Shown: positions 1-8,647, counted from the first letter of the stretch. The stretch is 25,703 nt of DNA from Bacteroidota bacterium (GCA_023396415.1 JAEWWJ010000110.1:1-25703); one strand, 5' to 3'. The notes: generated by a model not told the origin, from the sequence alone. Program-made: numbers and translations.

Positions 1-993
1 GCCATAAACACGCAATTTACCAACTTCAAAATATTCAAAATTTAACTTCATGGGTTTGGTTCCGGGGTTGTTAAACATGGGCTGGTCATTGATCTCAATT
101 ACATCTGTATCGCGTTGAATAATGCGAACTATTTGATTAGGTTCTGTAATGATCGTTTGGCTGCTGTACAATACGACACCTTTAAATGTGTTTGCTGGTC
201 CGGGTAAATTCGTGGCCATTTCACAGCTAAATGTACTTCCAACAGGAAGTGGATCAAATGGTCTATCAACAGAGATAAAGGATGTTGCTGAAGAAGCTAC
301 ATAGAAAGAAGGATTATCCATATTGGTTATGCCGGCAGTAGCTGGATCACCAAGGCTGGCATCAGCACTTACGCCTACAAAATTAACATCCCAAGGTCCA
401 AAACCGGTTCCATGATTATCACCACTCGTCCAACTTCCTCCATAGTTTGAAGCTTTATCATACGCAAGTTGTTGGGGATTGTCATTTAACAACTCCACCT
501 TTACCTTTCCGGGCATATTATCATCCCAGGATATTACATTGGTTGTGCCTCTGACCCATTTGATATTTGGAAGGCTGGGCTGCTCCACTTTAATATATGA
601 TCCAGTTGCAGAGGCAACTATGCTAAAGAATTCATCGCTCCAGTCAACAATGGCATTGTTCACCGTGCTGAAAATTTTAATCTTGTATTGATTTCCTGGT
701 GCAATACCTGAGGGTATTGGCCATACCCAAGTAGATCCTTCAGCAGAAGGATTAATTACCTCATAAGTAACAGGAGTTGCACCATAGTTAACCAATTCAA
801 TAAGTACCGGCTTGGTTAAGTTATCAGTCCAAGAAATTAAGTAGGAGTTTCCTGCTACCCATTCAATTCCGGCTGCGGTGGGCTGTTCCACTTTAACAAA
901 TGGTCCATTGTTTTGAGCCGTGACACTCGTACTTAAAGCAATCATTAAGACTGCAATAAGCGAGAAGACACGATGACGTAAAGTTGTTTTCAT
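1..993 (-). CDS. Secreted protein with tandem Kre9/KNH-like repeats (3' end missing)
   Basis: The reading frame is open from an ATG at 993 to the left edge (331 codons, no stop), so the C-terminus lies outside the window. The N-terminus is a clear Sec signal peptide: K/R-rich start, hydrophobic core (FSLIAVLMIALS) and cleavage near TAQ at about residue 27. Two similar beta-sandwich modules follow, each opening with a V/I-K-V-E-Q-P motif, then W-V-x-G, then I-S-W-x-D-N (about residues 32-57 and 131-156). This pattern resembles the Kre9/KNH-like (Ser-Thr-rich, GPI-anchored-like) repeat common in secreted Bacteroidota proteins. A T9SS sorting domain would be expected in the missing C-terminus, but that is inference. 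It lies 34 bp downstream of the T9SS-cargo gene on the same strand, so co-transcription is plausible. Substrate or ligand unknown. Confidence 0.8.
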   Translation of the reverse strand, partial: MKTTLRHRVFSLIAVLMIALSTSVTAQNNGPFVKVEQPTAAGIEWVAGNSYLISWTDNLTKPVLIELVNYGATPVTYEVINPSAEGSTWVWPIPSGIAPGNQYKIKIFSTVNNAIVDWSDEFFSIVASATGSYIKVEQPSLPNIKWVRGTTNVISWDDNMPGKVKVELLNDNPQQLAYDKASNYGGSWTSGDNHGTGFGPWDVNFVGVSADASLGDPATAGITNMDNPSFYVASSATSFISVDRPFDPLPVGSTFSCEMATNLPGPANTFKGVVLYSSQTIITEPNQIVRIIQRDTDVIEINDQPMFNNPGTKPMKLNFEYFEVGKLRVYG

Positions 994-1027
994 GATAGTG
1001 ATATTTAATTTGTTAGTTTTCAAGGTA

Positions 1028-2563
1028 TTAGTTTTTTAAAATAATTTTTTCTGTTTGTTTGTTTTCACCGCTTATCCATTGCAAGAGGTAGATGCCACTG
1101 CTCATGGTTTGGACATTCAGCTCCACTTGGTGGTCACCTGTTGGCATTTGTCCAAAATCTTTTTTCATTACTTGGCTTCCTGCTAAGTTGTATAAAGCAA
1201 CGGATACATGTGCGGACTTGTCGAGAGAAAAAAACAACTTCACATCATCATTCGCCGGATTGGGACCAAAGCTTAGGGCCTGTGCTGATAGGGGTTGCTC
1301 GATAGAACCTACTAAGAAAGAAGCGTAAACTGCATTCGTACGATAACCTGTATAGATGTTGTTAAACATGCTGTAAGAATAGGGCATAAAAATTTGACCA
1401 TCTTGGTTTTGTATCCAATCCGAACCATTCCAATGGAAAAGATCACAGGTTAAAGCATTTCCGTTATCATCGAAAGCGTTGCTAACCAACCGCTGGTTAA
1501 GCCATGCCCCGGCAATCCATGCCTCGCTCACTTGCGCTTGAATGCCACCAAAATCATTGTAGTTGTATTGATCGCGTGTGAAGTTGACCCATGCGTTGTT
1601 CACATATTTTTCGCCTAATGATAAAATGACATAACCTAAAGTATTGTAGGTATAAGTATATTTTTCGCTGTTTTTCCAGCTCGACCCTATCCAATCCTGC
1701 CCAATGTAAAGGATCACTTTACTGGTTGAATTGTAGGTGTAAGTTTCTTTGTAAGTGTTCAACCAACTGGTTGTGCCCCATTCTTGGATAATTCCACTCG
1801 ACAGCAAACCGTTGGTGTTGTATTCATAAATCAGTTGTAAAGCATTGTCCCATCCGTTTCCGTTATAAATTTGGCGTGTCAAACCGGTGAGTAAGTTGGT
1901 GGTGTTGTAAGTTAACAAATCATAAAAGTTGTTTTCCCAAGCTCCGTTTACCCACAATTCTTTCAAGCTGGCAACAAGATTTCCATTAATATCATAGGTA
2001 TTGGTCGTTTTTTCGGCATTGACCCAAGCTCCAGAAGTCCATTGCTGTTTAATTTCAGATAGTACTTTACTGTTGTCGGCATAAGTCCAAGTTGTTCTTG
2101 ACGCATTCACAAAACTAAAACCATCCCATGACTTCCAGAGTGAGGATAGCATATTGCCATTGGCATCGTAGCTGCACAATTCAAACAAATCATTTACCCA
2201 ATTGCCATTTTGGAAATTTTTAACGCTTGTTGTAAAACGTTTTGCGTTTGGGGTGTACACATAGTTGTATTGACGCGGGTTTTGTGATACCGAAAGGAGC
2301 TCGACGGATGTTGGTAGAAAAGCCCAATCAGGGTTTTTACTGTCGTGGTCCTGAAAGGCATTGAAATGATGAATGCGATGAATATCGGAACGAAGTAAAA
2401 AATGATCCCCAAGCTGATTTTGAAGCGCATTAGCTGAAGAAATTGTTTCAAAATTGGAAACCTCGGTTTGTTCTTGCGAAAAACCGGCATTCCCTACAAC
2501 CATCAACAGGCAAATTACCCTCAGTTTAGTGAAAGAATGCGTAAATTTTCTCATTTGAGTCAT
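1028..2563 (-). CDS. T9SS-secreted repeat protein with C-terminal sorting domain
   Basis: This 511 aa protein has a signal peptide (hydrophobic VICLLMVVGNAGFS, cleavage near residue 29). Residues about 119-405 hold roughly ten copies of a ~29-residue repeat whose signature is G/S-x-W-x-N, then a Y-rich strand (T-Y-x-x-N-G-N), then x-x-W (for example GAWVN, GAWEN, NGWDN, SSWKN, NAWVN, GAWLN). The last ~80 residues match a type IX secretion type A sorting domain: FGPNPA, then V-x-L-Y-N-L-A-G, then a SSGIYLLQW strand and a KIILKN end. The protein should therefore cross the outer membrane by T9SS and be released or anchored at the surface. The aromatic repeats suggest a beta-propeller or solenoid, possibly for binding, but no enzyme motif is visible. 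An ATG three codons in (2554, MRKF) is an equally good start. Precise function not recognised. Confidence 0.85.
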   Translation of the reverse strand: MTQMRKFTHSFTKLRVICLLMVVGNAGFSQEQTEVSNFETISSANALQNQLGDHFLLRSDIHRIHHFNAFQDHDSKNPDWAFLPTSVELLSVSQNPRQYNYVYTPNAKRFTTSVKNFQNGNWVNDLFELCSYDANGNMLSSLWKSWDGFSFVNASRTTWTYADNSKVLSEIKQQWTSGAWVNAEKTTNTYDINGNLVASLKELWVNGAWENNFYDLLTYNTTNLLTGLTRQIYNGNGWDNALQLIYEYNTNGLLSSGIIQEWGTTSWLNTYKETYTYNSTSKVILYIGQDWIGSSWKNSEKYTYTYNTLGYVILSLGEKYVNNAWVNFTRDQYNYNDFGGIQAQVSEAWIAGAWLNQRLVSNAFDDNGNALTCDLFHWNGSDWIQNQDGQIFMPYSYSMFNNIYTGYRTNAVYASFLVGSIEQPLSAQALSFGPNPANDDVKLFFSLDKSAHVSVALYNLAGSQVMKKDFGQMPTGDHQVELNVQTMSSGIYLLQWISGENKQTEKIILKN

Positions 2564-3096
2564 GTTTCTTAATAATCAATCGCTTAAATAAATTAGTCAA
2601 TTCCCATATCTAACAACAATTATACCGTATTCCATAAGCGCTGGTAACCCAATTGGATTATAGGTTGTAACGATTTACGAGGTTTTTAAGTGCATTGTAA
2701 AAATTCCCAAATTAGGACTATTTTTTCCCGTTTTGAAACAACATGCTCTATTTAGTACAAAAAAACGTTTCAGACCAATGAAGAGTTTTGATTCGATGGT
2801 GGCACGATGGTGTTCATTCAAACACATCAAAAAAATGAAATTTTAATCCACAGTTCGTTGCTACTTTCATCCTCATGCAGTTTGTTTCCTTAAATAATCA
2901 AAATGAATACATTGCATAAAGAAAGTTAATAAATGAAGCAACGGATCAAAACATCCCTGCTAAGAAGCCAATAAACTAAGTTCCGACATTATTCAGCAGA
3001 CTCCTCAAAGTTTTCTTTTTTTTCAAGGTTGCGATAATTTTCATCACTAAATTGAGTTTATTTGTTGAATAATTTTGAAAAGAAACTCTAAATAAA
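2564..3096. other. 533 bp intergenic region between divergent genes
   Basis: This AT-rich, non-coding stretch separates the minus-strand T9SS cargo gene from the plus-strand gene at 3097. No tRNA, repeat array or convincing small ORF was seen. The only element I can support is a TAnnTTTG -7 box near the right end, listed separately. No matching box was found for the minus-strand gene. Confidence 0.6.
3070..3077 (+). promoter_or_regulatory. Bacteroidota -7 promoter element
   Basis: TAATTTTG fits the Bacteroidota primary-sigma -7 consensus TAnnTTTG. A TTG lies 15 nt upstream, somewhat short for the usual ~19 nt spacing. Transcription would start about 7 nt downstream, leaving a short 5' leader before the ATG at 3097. 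Confidence 0.5.
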
Positions 3097-3630
3097 ATGA
3101 CAAACGACTTAACATTGGGTATCGGTTCTCGCGTAAAGCACCCACAATATGGCAAAGGTGTTGTTATACAAGCTTATACCGATGCATATGAAATCACTTT
3201 TTTAGATTATGGCACCAAAACAATTCTAAAATCATTTCAAGGACTTGAAATTTTAGAATTTGTAAGCAGCGAAACCGACCTCTTAAGCTTCGAGAAAGTT
3301 GAAAAAGTTTTCTCGCGCATCATTCGCAAGTTTTCCGATTTGCAAGAGGTTGTGCACATTGGCAACAAATGGAAAGGCGGCATTGTGTTGTTGCAGCCGG
3401 GCGACAAAAGTCTGAAACCCAAAGAAATTCCCATTGACACTTTCTTTCATAAAATAGTGATGGTGCGCGACCGTCTAAGGGTGATGGAACAACGGGTGAA
3501 CTCCTCTTCGCTGAGCGATGCTGAAAAAGTTGATCTTCAGCAATATATCACCAAAATTTATGGTAGCCTCACCACCTTTAATGTATTGTTTGCCGAAAAG
3601 GAGGATTATTTCATTGGCGATTCAAAATAA
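3097..3630 (+). CDS. Unassigned protein with N-terminal SH3/Tudor-like domain
   Basis: This 177 aa soluble protein has no signal peptide or membrane segment. Residues about 8-52 (G-S-R-V-K-H-P-Q-Y-G-K-G-V-V, then ITFLDYGTK) resemble the small SH3/Tudor-like barrel at the C-terminus of UvrD/PcrA helicases, which can contact RNA polymerase or nucleic acid. Residues about 60-177 look mixed alpha/beta, with basic patches (KWKGG, SLKPKE) and a helical C-terminal half. I do not recognise a named family for the whole protein; similar hypothetical proteins are, from memory, widespread in Bacteroidota. It is a single-gene unit with its own -7 element and a strong terminator directly after the stop. 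A nucleic-acid or transcription-related role is a guess from the N-terminal fold only. Confidence 0.75.
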   Translation: MTNDLTLGIGSRVKHPQYGKGVVIQAYTDAYEITFLDYGTKTILKSFQGLEILEFVSSETDLLSFEKVEKVFSRIIRKFSDLQEVVHIGNKWKGGIVLLQPGDKSLKPKEIPIDTFFHKIVMVRDRLRVMEQRVNSSSLSDAEKVDLQQYITKIYGSLTTFNVLFAEKEDYFIGDSK

Positions 3631-3641
3631 AAAAATCTGTC

Positions 3642-3681
3642 AAAAAAAAGAGGCACTCACCAATGAATGCCTCTTTTTTTC
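3642..3681. terminator. Bidirectional intrinsic terminator
   Basis: The stem AGAGGCA/TGCCTCT (arms about 3649-3655 and 3668-3674) extends inward with TCA/TGA after one mismatch. It is flanked by an A-run at 3642-3649 and a T-run at 3674-3680, so it can act in both directions. It sits between two convergent genes ending at 3630 and 3684. Confidence 0.85.
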
Positions 3682-3683
3682 TT

Positions 3684-4058
3684 TTATCTGTTCTTTAGGA
3701 AGTTAGCTGTGTAAAGAAAATAACTCCACAAGAAATTGCGTGCTTCTTCCTCAATTTCCACTTGATCCATAGCCTTTTTCATGCAGGCCAGCCAATGGTC
3801 TTTGGCATTTTCGTCAATAGGAAAGTTCACATGACGCATCTTCAAACGCGGATGTCCTCTACGTTCTGAATAGGTGGCGGGTCCTCCCAAATACTGCACC
3901 ATAAACAGAAACAATCGCATTTCGGCAGCTTCTAAATCGCCGGGGTACATGGGCAAAAGCAGATCATCTTTCCTTATCTCTTCATAAAAAAAAGCGATAA
4001 TTCGCTTGAGGTTATCCCTTCCAATACGTTCGTAATAGGTACGTTGCAAACTTTCCAT
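3684..4058 (-). CDS. glbO: Group II truncated haemoglobin
   Basis: This 124 aa protein matches the whole length of a group II (trHbO/YjbI-type) truncated haemoglobin, a 2-on-2 haem protein linked to O2 or reactive nitrogen/oxygen chemistry. Visible haem-pocket residues are Tyr25 (B10, FFYEE), Tyr38 (CD1, MYP), the YLGGP turn at 56-60, the RGHPRLKMRH segment with proximal His76 (F8), and Trp89 (G8, HWLACM). These give the Tyr-B10/Tyr-CD1/Trp-G8 set typical of the group. The gene starts 2 nt after the yidC stop, so it is almost certainly co-transcribed with yidC. It ends against the shared bidirectional terminator. The family assignment is secure; the ligand and physiological role are not readable from sequence. 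Confidence 0.93.
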   Translation of the reverse strand: MESLQRTYYERIGRDNLKRIIAFFYEEIRKDDLLLPMYPGDLEAAEMRLFLFMVQYLGGPATYSERRGHPRLKMRHVNFPIDENAKDHWLACMKKAMDQVEIEEEARNFLWSYFLYTANFLKNR

Positions 4059-4060
4059 TC

Positions 4061-5983
4061 CTATTTCATCCCTCGTTGTTTTGCAGCTTCTTCTAACCTT
4101 TGTTGAAAGGCCGATTTCTTAATGGGTTTTTTCTTGTTTTCCTCAATACGCAAACGTAATTTATCCTCATTGATCGCAAAACGGAAGAGGTACATTTGTG
4201 CGAAGGTGATCAAATTGGCGAGAAGGTAATAATAGCTCAAGCCGGAAGCGTAATTGTTAAAAATACCCAAAAACATCACAGGCATAATATACATCATGGT
4301 TTTCATTCCGGGCAATTGGGTGCTTTGACTGCCCATCATCTGATTGTTCATATAGGTGTACATGATAGTTGAAACAGTCATCAACAAGGTAAAAAGACTC
4401 ACATGTGCGCCATAGAAAGGAATCTCGAAGGGTAAACTTAAAACGCTGTCGTAGCTGGACAAATCGTGTGCCCAGAGGAAGGATTCTTGCCTTAGCTCGA
4501 TGCTGGACGGAAAAAACCTGAACATAGCAATCAAAATGGGCATTTGTAGCAACATGGGAATACAGCCAGACATGGGATTGGCTCCGGCACGTTTGTAGAG
4601 ACTCATGACGGCCTGTTGCTTTTTCATGGCATCTTCCTTCTTAGGATATTTGGCGTTGATTTCGTCAACCTCAGGTTTCAAAACACGCATTTTGGCCGAA
4701 GAGGAGTAGGTTTTGTATGCTACTGGCAGCAGGAAAAGCTTCAAAATCAAGGTTAAAACCAAGATGACAATACCATAATTCCATCCAAAGCTACCAAGGA
4801 TATGAAAGACAGGAATTACAAGATAAATGTTGATCCAAGCCAGGAGGAAGAATCCCCAACCCAATGGTATTTGCCGTTCGAGACCCAGATCATAGGCTTT
4901 AAGCTCGTTGTAGCTGTTGGGTCCCAAGTAAAAGAACATTCCAATTTTTTGGGAAGGACTCAATGTTACGGGTAAGCCCATTGACGAACTCACCGATTTC
5001 ATATAACGACTGTTCGTGGGCTGCTCTTTGTCGAAAGTTTTCAGTTCAGCATTTTCAAAATAGTCGTTGGCAACAAGGGTTGTGCTAAAAAACTGCTGTT
5101 TAAACGACACCCAACGCACCTTGGTTTTGATACTTATTTCTTCGTTTTTTGATAGCGAGAGGTTTTCAACATCATCATTCAAATGCTTGTAAAAGATGGT
5201 TGGACTGTTGAAACGGTCAATGGAACGCTCTTGGTTGAGCAAGTCGAGCGACCAGTCGAGATTCATATAGCTGGTGTTGCTTGCCAGGATCTTGTCCATG
5301 CCTTCGAGTACAAGATTGAAACCCAATCTGTAACCGGTGGGATAAATCACGTATTCAAAAGCGATGTATTTATTGGTAACACTATCGCCATCGCCAACAA
5401 AGGCGCGGAAACTCAAGGTAAGGCTGTCAGCCGTTACAGCCGGAATTTTGTTTCCAACGAGTGGTTTTCCATTCACAAATGGACGGAAGTACAGCTCGGA
5501 GGTGTTGATGGTTCTGTTTTTGGAGAAAAACGAAAGGTCGAGTTTGGCTGTTGCGGAGTCGTAAATCACCAATGGGAGTGTATCCCAAGTTTGATACTCT
5601 TTCAGTTGAACTTGTTTCAGTAGTCCTCCTTTAGAAGAAAAAGTAAGTTTAAGCTGTTCGTTTTCAGCGGTAAATATCTCATTTGTTCCTTGGGCCGAAA
5701 CAGCAAAAAATCCATAGCGATCTTGAAGCCCGGCGGCAATATTTTCATTTGAAGCAGCAGTACTTTCAACCGATTCGGCCTGTTGTTCATTGGCAATTTG
5801 AAGTTTTAATTCTTCCACCATCCGCGTTGAATCCAACACCCGCTGTTGCTGACGCACTAGCATCACCGAATCCTGAATGCGCTGGCGTTCAGCCATTTCT
5901 TCTTTTGAAGGTGTCATCCAGATGGAATATCCAATCAGGATGACGGCAATGAGTATAAACCCAATCGTTGTGTCTCTGTTCAT
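4061..5983 (-). CDS. yidC: Membrane protein insertase YidC
   Basis: This 640 aa protein is the long Gram-negative form of YidC/Oxa1, which inserts and folds inner-membrane proteins alone or with Sec. TM1 is at residues about 7-23 (TIGFILIAVILIGYSIW). A large periplasmic beta-sandwich domain follows (about 80-360), after a Gln/Glu-rich linker. The conserved C-terminal five-TM insertase core begins near residue 370 (GWGFFLLAWINIYLVIP) and includes the K-rich cytoplasmic coiled-coil loop with MRVLKPEVDEINAKYP and the GCIPMLLQMPI motif. The tail is strongly basic (EENKKKPIKKS...KQRGMK), fitting ribosome contact. It has its own -7 element at 6005-6012, lies downstream of pyrG, and is followed after 2 nt by the truncated haemoglobin gene. 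Confidence 0.97.
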   Translation of the reverse strand: MNRDTTIGFILIAVILIGYSIWMTPSKEEMAERQRIQDSVMLVRQQQRVLDSTRMVEELKLQIANEQQAESVESTAASNENIAAGLQDRYGFFAVSAQGTNEIFTAENEQLKLTFSSKGGLLKQVQLKEYQTWDTLPLVIYDSATAKLDLSFFSKNRTINTSELYFRPFVNGKPLVGNKIPAVTADSLTLSFRAFVGDGDSVTNKYIAFEYVIYPTGYRLGFNLVLEGMDKILASNTSYMNLDWSLDLLNQERSIDRFNSPTIFYKHLNDDVENLSLSKNEEISIKTKVRWVSFKQQFFSTTLVANDYFENAELKTFDKEQPTNSRYMKSVSSSMGLPVTLSPSQKIGMFFYLGPNSYNELKAYDLGLERQIPLGWGFFLLAWINIYLVIPVFHILGSFGWNYGIVILVLTLILKLFLLPVAYKTYSSSAKMRVLKPEVDEINAKYPKKEDAMKKQQAVMSLYKRAGANPMSGCIPMLLQMPILIAMFRFFPSSIELRQESFLWAHDLSSYDSVLSLPFEIPFYGAHVSLFTLLMTVSTIMYTYMNNQMMGSQSTQLPGMKTMMYIMPVMFLGIFNNYASGLSYYYLLANLITFAQMYLFRFAINEDKLRLRIEENKKKPIKKSAFQQRLEEAAKQRGMK

Positions 5984-6004
5984 GAACTTATTTTAAAAAC
6001 GCTG

Positions 6005-6012
6005 CAAAAATA
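6005..6012 (-). promoter_or_regulatory. -7 promoter element of yidC
   Basis: On the minus strand this reads TATTTTTG, a TAnnTTTG match, 22 nt before the yidC ATG at 5983. No clear -33 TTG is visible. The placement gives a short 5' leader. Confidence 0.5.
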
Positions 6013-6060
6013 ACATAAAATCCCTAAAGAAGAAGCCCGAAACCTAGCATTCAAAAATTG

Positions 6061-6083
6061 AAAAGGCTGTTAACAGGCTTTTT
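6061..6083. terminator. Possible weak terminator between pyrG and yidC
   Basis: An inverted repeat AAGGCTGTTAACAGGCTT (one internal G-G mismatch around the palindrome CTGTTAACAG) sits downstream of pyrG. The T-run is good on the plus strand but short (CCTTTTC) on the minus strand, where it would be needed. It could be a partial terminator or an operator-like palindrome. Confidence 0.35.
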
Positions 6084-6139
6084 TCTTCGTCAGAGAAAAG
6101 GAAAGTGAAGGAAATGTGCTGCTTGTTGTGGTTTTGAAC

Positions 6140-7750
6140 CTATTTCTTTTGGGCATTGATCATAGCTGCTATGAAACCCACAAACAAAGGATGCGGATTG
6201 GCAACAGTGCTTTTGTATTCAGGATGGTATTGCACGCCCACAAACCAAGGATGGTTATCCAGCTCCACAATTTCGACCAAATTCTCATTCGGGTAAATGC
6301 CCACTGTTTTCATCCCGGCTTTGTTGTAATCTTTGTGGTACTCGTTGTTGAACTCAAAACGGTGACGGTGTCGTTCAGAAATCATCGTTTCCTTGTAAAG
6401 CTGAAAAACTTTGGAATCGGGATCGAGTTTGCATGGATAAGCACCCAAGCGCATGGTTCCTCCCAAATTGGTTACCGCCCGTTGGTTCGACATGATGTCA
6501 ATGACAGGATGATTGGTTTTGGGGTTCATTTCGGTAGAATGGGCATCTCTGAAACCGAGAACATTTCTTCCGAATTCAATTACGGCACATTGCATACCGA
6601 GACAAATACCAAAAAATGGAATGTTATTCTCGCGGGCATAGGCGATAGATAAAATTTTACCTTCAATTCCTCTTCCGCCAAAACCGGGAGCCACCAAAAT
6701 GCCGTCAACGTCGGATAGTTCTTCCTCAAGTTGTTCTTGATTCAAGTGTTCGCTGTGTACATATTTTACCTTTACCTCACATTCGTTGGCAACTCCACCA
6801 TGTATAAATGCCTCATGGATAGACTTGTACGCATCTTTCAACTCTACATATTTTCCCACAAGGGCAACAGTAACCAGATGAACGGGATTATTCAGCCGCT
6901 TTAAAAAATGCTGCCATTTGGTAATGTCGAACTTCTCTGGAAGCGGTGTTTGGGTTTTCCGCAGCACTTCGATATCCAATTTCTCGTCCAACATCAAAAT
7001 AGGCACTTCGTAAATAGAAGAGGCGTCAATGCTTTCAATCACTGAACTCACTTCGACATTGCAAAACTGTGCAATTTTTGCCCGAATGGAATCATTCAAT
7101 GGCCTTTCGGTTCGGCAAACGATAATGTCGGGCTGAACACCTTGCTCCAGCATCGTTTTCACAGAGTGCTGGGTGGGTTTGGTTTTCAGCTCGCCGGCAG
7201 CCTTCAGAAACGGAACAAGCGTAAGATGAATGACGGCACAGTTTTTTCCCAACTCCCAACGCATCTGCCTAATGGCTTCAACAAAAGGGAAGGATTCGAT
7301 GTCGCCCACGGTTCCACCAATTTCGGTAATGACAAAATCGAAATTTCCGTTCTGACCTAAGAGTCTGACGCGCCGTTTGATTTCGTCGGTAATGTGCGGA
7401 ACCACCTGAACAGTAGTGCCAAGGTATTCGCCCTCCCGCTCTTTATTGATCACATATTGATAAATTCTGCCTGTAGTAACATTGTTGGCCTGCGAGGTGG
7501 GTGTGTTTGAAAAACGCTCATAATGTCCCAAATCAAGGTCCGTTTCGGCTCCGTCCTCGGTAACAAAACATTCGCCGTGCTCATAGGGATTCAACGTTCC
7601 GGGATCAACATTAATGTAAGGATCGAGTTTCTGAATGGTAACTGAAAACCCGCGACTTTGCAGCAATTTAGCCAACGAAGCTGAAATAATTCCCTTACCC
7701 AAAGACGAAGTTACACCCCCGGTAACGAAGATGTATTTAGTGTTTTTCAT
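6140..7750 (-). CDS. pyrG: CTP synthase
   Basis: CTP synthase makes CTP from UTP, ATP and glutamine. From the ATG at 7750 the protein is 536 aa, the usual length. It opens with KYIFVTGGVTSSLGKG, the synthetase P-loop. The synthetase domain continues to about residue 270, with DPYINVDPGT and HGECFVTEDGAETDLDLGHYERF. The C-terminal class I glutaminase domain carries the oxyanion/nucleophile motif FGICLGMQ (Cys) and the HPEYKS triad segment. The frame stays open to a TTG at 7780, but that codon lies inside the -7 promoter element at 7778-7785, so the ATG at 7750 is the only sensible start. It is transcribed towards yidC and lies downstream of the his operon with 297 bp between. Confidence 0.97.
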   Translation of the reverse strand: MKNTKYIFVTGGVTSSLGKGIISASLAKLLQSRGFSVTIQKLDPYINVDPGTLNPYEHGECFVTEDGAETDLDLGHYERFSNTPTSQANNVTTGRIYQYVINKEREGEYLGTTVQVVPHITDEIKRRVRLLGQNGNFDFVITEIGGTVGDIESFPFVEAIRQMRWELGKNCAVIHLTLVPFLKAAGELKTKPTQHSVKTMLEQGVQPDIIVCRTERPLNDSIRAKIAQFCNVEVSSVIESIDASSIYEVPILMLDEKLDIEVLRKTQTPLPEKFDITKWQHFLKRLNNPVHLVTVALVGKYVELKDAYKSIHEAFIHGGVANECEVKVKYVHSEHLNQEQLEEELSDVDGILVAPGFGGRGIEGKILSIAYARENNIPFFGICLGMQCAVIEFGRNVLGFRDAHSTEMNPKTNHPVIDIMSNQRAVTNLGGTMRLGAYPCKLDPDSKVFQLYKETMISERHRHRFEFNNEYHKDYNKAGMKTVGIYPNENLVEIVELDNHPWFVGVQYHPEYKSTVANPHPLFVGFIAAMINAQKK

Positions 7751-7777
7751 GGTTTTGAATTTGCTTGAATAAGCAGG

Positions 7778-7785
7778 CAAATTTA
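7778..7785 (-). promoter_or_regulatory. -7 promoter element of pyrG
   Basis: On the minus strand this reads TAAATTTG, a full TAnnTTTG match, 27 nt before the pyrG ATG at 7750. It settles the start, because any longer N-terminus would overlap the promoter. No TTG at -33 is evident. Confidence 0.55.
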
Positions 7786-8047
7786 GAAATGTTCATCCAT
7801 TAAACTACCATTATGATAAAATATATTCATGGTAATTTTTTTAGTTGGAGTTAAATGACGTTTTCTCTTAAAGCCTTCTATTCTTCACATCATCAGAAAG
7901 TAGCGCATAATATAAGGTATCCAACCTAAGATTTTAGTGTTTCACAAAAGCATCGTCAGTTTTTTATCCTAACTTTTGATTGTCGTTTTTTCCCATCCCC
8001 TGCAATCAACCCACACAAACTGACTTGCTAGGTTTGACGGTAAACCG

Positions 8048-8647
8048 CTATGGGCTGGGCTTTTTCGACCGAAGAGCAAGCACGGCTTCTATTTCCTCGA
8101 GTTGAATATTTTTCATTTTAAGTAAAATTAAAAAATGATACAACAGATCGGCGGCCTCGTTTTTAAAGAGATTGTCGTTTTGGTCTATGGCTTCGATAAC
8201 AAGTTCAACAGCCTCTTCACCCACTTTCTGTGCCACTTTATTGATACCTTTTCTAAAAAGCTTGTTGGTGTATGAAGTTTCATCATTTGCGTCAATACGC
8301 TGACTGATAATCTTTTGCAGTTGATACAAAAAACCTTTGGAGGTTTCGTCGGTGAAACACGAGGTAGCGCCTGTATGGCAGGTCGGGCCTTGGGGAGTCG
8401 CTTGTATTAAAAGGGTGTCGTTGTCACAATCCATTAAAATGTCGTTGACTATTAAGCAGTTGCCTGAGGTTTCGCCTTTTGTCCAAAGCCGATTTTTACT
8501 GCGACTGAAAAAAGTGTCACGTTTTTCGTTTTGGGTTTTGTTGAATGCTTCTTCATTCATATACCCCAGCATCAGCACTTGTAAGGTGGCGCTATCCTGA
8601 ATGACGGCCGGCACAAGACCATTTGATTTTTCAAAATTGATGTTCAT
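8048..8647 (-). CDS. hisIE: Bifunctional phosphoribosyl-AMP cyclohydrolase / phosphoribosyl-ATP pyrophosphatase
   Basis: This 199 aa fusion performs steps 2 and 3 of histidine synthesis. The HisI (cyclohydrolase) half covers about residues 1-107: VLMLGYMNEEAF, TFFSRSKNRLWTKGETSGN, the Mg-binding DCDND and the zinc-ligand cysteines in GPTCHTGATSC. The HisE (pyrophosphohydrolase) half covers about 110-199, with SYTNKLF, KVGEEAVELVIEA and NEAADLLYHFLILL. All expected motifs are present and the length is normal. It is the last gene of the his operon, overlapping the end of hisF by 4 nt (ATGA). The gene is intact although five upstream operon genes are broken, so in this genome it probably has no substrate from HisG. 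Confidence 0.95.
   Translation of the reverse strand: MNINFEKSNGLVPAVIQDSATLQVLMLGYMNEEAFNKTQNEKRDTFFSRSKNRLWTKGETSGNCLIVNDILMDCDNDTLLIQATPQGPTCHTGATSCFTDETSKGFLYQLQKIISQRIDANDETSYTNKLFRKGINKVAQKVGEEAVELVIEAIDQNDNLFKNEAADLLYHFLILLKMKNIQLEEIEAVLALRSKKPSP

Noticed and set aside
2640..2720. tRNA-like stretch in the large intergenic region
   Set aside because: The GGTTGTAACGATTTACGAGG-like segment has no acceptor stem, T-loop or anticodon arm.
6061..6083. Strong terminator of pyrG
   Set aside because: The palindrome has an internal mismatch and its T-run on the minus strand is short; kept only as a low-confidence feature.
7751..7780. Ten-residue N-terminal extension of CTP synthase from a TTG start
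   Set aside because: The TTG falls inside the TAAATTTG promoter element and the family starts at MKNTKYIFVTGG.
7786..8047. Small gene or terminator in the hisIE-pyrG gap
   Set aside because: No hairpin with T-run and no ORF with recognisable features was found.
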